From: Mesocentrotus franciscanus
Lineage: Eukaryota; Echinodermata; Echinoidea; Camarodonta; Strongylocentrotidae
Assembly (NCBI GenBank): GCA_037976565.1
Contig: CP137667.1
Coordinates: 32,868,790-32,932,789 of the forward strand
Reading direction: 5' to 3'
DNA length: 64,000 nucleotides
Program-made: the position numbers and the translations under genes
Shown: one piece after another, positions 58,673 to 64,000 of the stretch
How the letters are laid out: every line of letters starts with the position of its first letter
Position numbering within the stretch: position 1 is the first letter of the stretch
The notes under the pieces: generated by a model
Seen by the model: only the letters and a program-made list of their open reading frames with translations
What the model was told of the DNA's origin: nothing
The model's database searches: none

Positions 58673-59079
58673 GATTCGGTAAGCCTAAATGGACGAAAAA
58701 TATATCAACAGTGAAAAAGTATGTTTCTTATTCCGCTATTCTTGACAATATATTATTGTTATATTTCAGTAGATGACTAATTGCATCATAATTATTTCGT
58801 CGTTTGTCATTTTTCTTTGCATAATCTCTTTGAAATCTTGGTTTGGGGACTTAGGCCTATCGCTTGCGTGATTTATTAATCTCCCCCAACTTTAAGTCCT
58901 CAATTTTCAGTAACGGTCGACAGCTCTCCCAGCTGACGTATAATCCCCATGGACAAAAGATGAGTAGAAAATAAAAATAACTGACAATACAGTTGTCTAG
59001 TCTTTTTTGTAACGTGTGGTGATGATAATAAATGGCAGAAAAAAAGCGAGCGAGTTACATAAGGCATAAAAGCAAGCCG

Positions 59080-59130
59080 CTGATTGGACAATATTGTGAT
59101 GATGGGAGCTAAAGAGACTCTGATTGGACA
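59080..59130 (-). promoter_or_regulatory. Two inverted CCAAT boxes (NF-Y type)
   Basis: The word CTGATTGGACA occurs at 59080-59090 and again at 59120-59130, exactly 40 bp apart, about four helical turns. In reverse complement each contains CCAATCAG, the NF-Y consensus. They lie about 240-290 bp upstream of the ATG of the signal-peptide exon at 59372, a usual distance for a promoter. A TATA-like ATAAAAG lies at 59067, but upstream of both boxes. Confidence 0.6.
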
Positions 59131-59371
59131 AAAACCGGACGGAGCGATACACGCACGCTGCAAATATCGATTTCAGTAAACATTGTATATCGTGCGTGAA
59201 ACAAGTCCGTCTGCACGAAATCCTTACCTGCAGTGGACGTTGTATTGCTATTTTGTGATTTACATGTACACGCGAGGCATGCAGATTCAAGATGTCATAA
59301 TGTTACCAAATGAAAGCTAAAATATTGTCAGAAGGGATGTCATGAACTACATGAATTGATTTTTTCAAGAA

Positions 59372-59444
59372 ATGGCTGTCATCTGCGTGATTATTGCATC
59401 GTTTGTTTTAGCTGGAGCAACGACCCTTGCACAGAACCCAACCG
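59372..59444 (+). CDS. Probable first coding exon, signal peptide
   Basis: The 73-bp exon encodes 24 residues starting MAVICVIIASFVLAG and ending LAQNPT, a textbook signal peptide with likely cleavage after TTLA. The start has a favourable context (A at -3, G at +4). The exon ends ACCG followed by the strong donor GTAAGT at 59445, in phase 1. Sequence after the donor reads on in frame for some 50 codons without any domain, consistent with intron. No matching downstream exon could be identified in the remaining 4.5 kb, so the product is an unknown secreted or membrane protein that continues beyond the window. Confidence 0.6.
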
Positions 59445-62400
59445 GTAAGTTACGGCTGCACTCTCGTAAACAATCCTGCTCGTTACTGCCTGTTGTTACC
59501 GGTGGCCGTGGATTGCTATTTTCATGTGATTGTGAAAATATAAATAATCTAAGCTTAGATCTAGATCATCGCTTGAACATTCGTTCAGAATTGTAATTAA
59601 TAATTAGTAAATACTTTTTGATTTGTGGTCTTTTGATTAGGCAGACAAACGAATGAGAAGAGTAGAGTGAGTCTGATCCTGAGCGAGATGAGTGAGTGGC
59701 TGGGCCGGGTTGAGGATGAGGGAGAAGTGAATGACATGAATTCGAATTAGGAGTATGAAAGTCGACAGTCAAGAGTCAAGAGTTGTAATATTCATGTATT
59801 TAATATAGGTTGTACTTCTATATTGCATTATGTTCCTTTAAATTTATTCTTACTTTGTCTTAGACTTTGGTCTTTGTTACAATGTTAGAAATAGAATCTC
59901 CGGCCTAGATGACAATGCAATGTGGCTATTATTTTTTAAAGTGAAAAAAAAAATGGGTAGTTTGTAGTGATTTAGGGGCCACCAGAGCCATCAGTCCTTG
60001 TGAATTGTACATGTAATGCTCATCACAGTTCCTCATGTCATAAGATTCAGAGGAAGCGTACATGTACATGTAAATTCTCTTGAGTTTGACAGAAAATAAA
60101 AGTGAAAAACTTTTTTTGGGTGCTATTTTCCCAAGTGGACTAACATTAAACGACTGAGCAATTGATCCGTTTGGTCTTTGGAGTAGTGAATTAAGACAGC
60201 TTTTTTTTTTTTTTTTTTTTGAAGAGGCTTAGAATTACATGTATATACCGGTATGTTAAGAAATGATTTTTGTCCTTGTTCACTATTTGTGGTATTAGAT
60301 GTACTACATGTCATTCTGACTATAAAAAAAATATAAAAATTGGTGGTTTGCTATAAATTTTAAGAGGCGAGTTGTTTTCAAAGCAACGTGACCTATACAC
60401 GTACATGTATCTCCAATTGTTGGCACATCTTCTTGCTGGCAATTCATACACATTTTTCATGAATTACACCAGTAAACAGCAGAGAGAAAAAAGAGAGAAT
60501 ACAGTATGTACATGTAGACCCTAACAGACATGTGTATGTAGGCCTACTGGAGGATAAATAATTTACAGAGACAATAGTCAGTTGGTCTCCAAATGTTTTG
60601 TTATGAAAAGCTGGACATTTCATTTAGACCTACATTTTTGTATAAATGTCCATAATACCTGTACTCCATTGATTCAACACAGTGAAAACACTGATCAGCA
60701 TCGATGCGTTGTGGAAACCAAATGATAACTATCTTGTCATCAGTACATCCAAGCACTCTTTAACTACACCTTGCCTTTCTAGGCTTCATTCAAAGTACAT
60801 CTTAACTGTAAAACGTTTTCTATGCCTATCTCCAGTGTAGCATGGAGACAAAAGCCTCACTGAAGTCACTAAAGTGTGCCATTCATTATAACAAACCTAA
60901 CCACAAAAGCACCTCCTTTCACTATCACCACACTAATCCCACCTTTGTCCCTCTTGAAACCTTCAAAGTAACTGTTCACAAGAAATCAGTGCTCAACTGC
61001 TCATCTCTCCTTTTCTCTCCCACACAATCCTTTCTTTTCAAAACACTGTTACAGTTACATGTACTTTCTTTTTCTCCAGCCACAGGCTATTCAAGTTTAA
61101 TTAAACCTCTCCAGAAATTGAACCATTGTCATAAATTGGCCAACCTTCTTACAACTGTACATGTAATGAGTGGTTTCTCAAGTCTTTGCCTAAGTCATTT
61201 TGAGGACTGGTAATTGTTATACTTGAATTAACTCCCTTTATGCTCATATTTGGACCCATTATCCACCCAAATCCCATGTTTACTCAGTATTGGTTAACCC
61301 TACCCTTGGGTGGTTGGCACTTTGTTAAGTGACACTTTTCTCTGGGGAAACAAAACAAAGGTATTGAAAGAAAGAACATGTTTCATTTTAATTACAAATA
61401 ATTGAGAATGACATGATCATGCAATCTGGAAAGGCGACTTCAGTATGATGTTAAAGCCTCACTGCACTACTTCTTGCGCCCTCTATATAGCAAACATATG
61501 CCTATTAAAGCGGTGACCGTTATGGTCCCCCATGGTCCCCTTTTTCTTATTTAATTGAGAGCTGATTTGATGAGATTTAACCACCTGTCAGTGACCATAC
61601 AGGAGGTCTAATCCCTCCTGGCCAAACTAGTGCAGATAGGCTTTAAGATTTGAATTGCTGTCTTGAGTTAAAGTTGTTGCCAAATAACCCCTTTGAGTTT
61701 GAGATGCACTTGGGTTTTGACTTTTGTTGTCATTCATTGATATTGTCTGTCTTTTTTATTTTCTTCAAGTGAAATACAGTCGCATGTACAGTATGTGATT
61801 TTGTGGTGAATGGTATCGATGTCAATGGGTTATACAATATACATGTAATCATTATTAATTGTACATTGAAATGATTGATAGAAAGGCAGTTTCTCTTTCT
61901 TTATCATTTGGATGTCCATGATATGTTACATGTGTAAACAATGTACAGTGAAGGGGCATTTTGTCATAAGTTTCTAATATGGCAGCAGCTCAAGAAGTTA
62001 AATTTTCAAAGTACTTTTGGAATTTCGAATGAATAAACAATAAAGATAAAAGAAGGAGGATGTTTGGCTGCATTTCTGGAGCTGTTTGTTGTTTTCCAAT
62101 ATGAGGATTATAAGAAACAGTCTATCGCTTCGATAAAACTGCATTAATCTGGTATTAAATCACAAATGTAGCCCTTCAAAGGCATTTAGGTAGCTTTGCT
62201 TGAGGTATTAAGTACAATGTAACCTTCATATTAGTTCTTTGATATGATCAAGTGGAACTGATCCAACAGTAACAGGATTACAGGATCGTTTCTGTTTTCA
62301 TTCTAGAATTTTGAATAAGTTGCAGCAATGCCATACTGCCCTACTTAACGGTTTTAGTTATGGAAGGGGTTTTGATTTAATTTTTGTAGGGTCTGTATTT

Positions 62401-64000
62401 CTGTTAAGACTGTAGACATGATCCCTGTTGAAATTTTGGTGGTACAGAGCAATGTGGGAAGCTGGGAGTGTACTGTACACTGTACGTCTGTACGTGTCCG
62501 TCCAAGATGCCTGTTTGTGTTCAGCCCTGCCATTAGCACTCAATTTATTGAATTTCAAGTCATATTTGAAATTACTCTAATTAAATATCAGTTTAACAGG
62601 GGAAAATATAGAGGTCTACATGCACTGTACATCTTCAGGTACACTCCTGGATTAAACTCCTGACTGTCTTGTGTGTATCAAACATACAGTGTACTCAGTA
62701 TCCATGTGGAAAAAGAAAGAAAATGCATACAAATGGAACTAACCAACCATACTAATAGTAAAACATGACTACATTGTGCATGATAATTCATGGGTGGAGA
62801 GAGGATACCATCTAGCTAAAACCCGGGTGCACCGTCAAGGGTTTGTGTGCAAGCATTTGTCACCTCGGGATGGAAAGTCACTGTTTAAATTTGAAAAAAC
62901 TAGGTCTGTCCTTGGACCGTTGAAACTCCAGCTGGGGAGCTTATGAAATAAATCCGCTTTGAAGCGCGGATGAGAGCACTACTACTGACACCTCTGTACG
63001 AGTAGTATTCTAGTTTCTACAATGGACCATGTAGCGTTTTAGCAACAGCATACAAGGCTTACAAGCCTTGGTCACTGATGGGTCTGTTGTTGTCCAGTAG
63101 CATCGTAGAATGGTCTTGGTCACTGAATCAACGGCTGGCTGGTATTTTTGTGTGGCTTCTTTCATTGTGTAATTGGCTTGTGAAAACGGATTTGTTATCT
63201 AATGACCCACTATACAAAGTTACAGGCTGCATTGTTCATAATGCATTAGATTTTGAATGATGCATATTCCAAGTTTCCAACTGTAAAACAATTAAAATAG
63301 TACAATCAATGTCTGCATGTCTGCATGTCAGTACTTCAAAATGTGTAGGATTCGAGTGAACTGTACATGTATGTACATGTATAGGATAGGGCCTAGGCTT
63401 TTATTGGGATTGCTGACTGACAAACTACAGCTGTATCATACTTATCTATAGGCCTATTGGCATATTGCCTTATTGGCTAGCAAATTGTACAGTGATCCTG
63501 TCCAGTAAGCCTACTTGACTTGTACTTGTACTTGTTCACATCAAGCCATCCATTTTCTGTCATGACATCTTGCCGAACTATGCACCACATTTGGTATCAA
63601 TAATCCAATTTGGATCCAAACATTCAATTATTTCAGACCCCATGCATAACAAACTAATTTACAGAAACAGCATGGGCAGCCGGTGAGCCGGTCCCCAAGT
63701 TCGCTGCAACCGAATCCCCTGCCAATTTCAGGCTACTGAACATGTGCATGGTAAACCTCAAGTTCATAGCAGTTAAACCACATCTGAAAAGGAGATGTTT
63801 GCCAATGTACATGTAATGTAGGTCCATATGATCTGCAGAGGGTACTGTAGGGTCCATCCAAGGTTGTAGGAAGTAGGAACCAACATCTTGATTAAAAAAA
63901 CCTTATATACTTGATTGAAAGACTTTCATATAGATACAGTACTTGATTGAAAGTTTGACACCAGATATTTTACGACCATGAAATGGGCATGAAGTTCACG
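59445..64000. other. Probable first intron or intergenic DNA
   Basis: About 4.5 kb, AT-rich, with a T-run at 60199-60220 and frequent 'acatgtacatgta' words (for example near 60059 and 63366). Open frames such as 60842-61213 have no recognisable domain. No exon with convincing splice sites and coding pattern was found. Confidence 0.4.

Noticed and set aside
60842..61213. 123-residue ORF in the right flank
   Set aside because: No domain, no signal of coding composition, no promoter or splice context.

Overview
The window looks like an AT-rich, repeat-dense piece of a marine invertebrate genome. An echinoderm, probably a sea urchin, is the best guess. That guess is inference, resting on intronless LRR receptor-like genes in tandem, tRNA-derived SINEs ending in (ATT)n with 'gcgctata' tails, CR1/Jockey-type LINE remnants, many hAT-type MITEs, and frequent 'tacatgta' and 'aggccta' words. 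There is no operon structure and no bacterial or viral gene content.

From about 365 to 55,630 the window is a tandem segmental duplication. Four units each carry one minus-strand gene for a secreted or membrane-anchored protein with a signal peptide, LRRNT, many LRRs, LRRCT, one Ig-like domain and a C-terminal hydrophobic segment. No TIR domain is present. Copy 1 (4899-8845) is broken by several small deletions and holds a 500-N assembly gap. Copy 2 (19893-23317) has one frameshift in a C-run. Copies 3 (33070-36459) and 4 (43776-47198) are open. A fifth, gene-less partial unit ends the array near 55,630.

Each unit reads, in + direction: a unique-looking repeat block, a 5'-truncated CR1/Jockey-like LINE remnant, the LRR-Ig gene on the minus strand about 100 bp beyond the LINE tail, a tRNA-derived SINE in the gene's upstream flank, about 3-4 kb of AT-rich non-coding DNA, and a CT/GT-rich microsatellite. 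Because the units are alignable, each private insertion can be read against an 'empty' site in a sister unit. This reveals a 4.8-kb LINE with ORF1/ORF2 (unit A), a MULE-like MITE with 101-bp TIRs and 9-bp target duplication (unit A), a hAT-like element filled with a degenerate minisatellite (unit A), a 1.45-kb foldback element whose arms are ~160-bp tandem repeats (unit B), a 230-bp palindromic MITE (unit B), a hAT MITE (unit B), a possible TTAA-type MITE (unit D), and a 1.75-kb foldback-like element whose ends are inverted arrays of a 15-bp minisatellite (unit D).

From 55,630 to 64,000 the sequence is single copy. It holds SINE tails, a GAA-rich tract, a hAT MITE inside GTG repeats, and one probable first coding exon (59372-59444) with a signal peptide and consensus splice donor. 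About 250-290 bp upstream of that ATG lie two inverted CCAAT boxes. The last 4.5 kb is probably its first intron or intergenic DNA.

The proteins of the array are best viewed as a young, fast-evolving family of LRR-Ig recognition or adhesion proteins diversifying by duplication, gene conversion and pseudogenisation. An immune role is plausible but not shown by the sequence.
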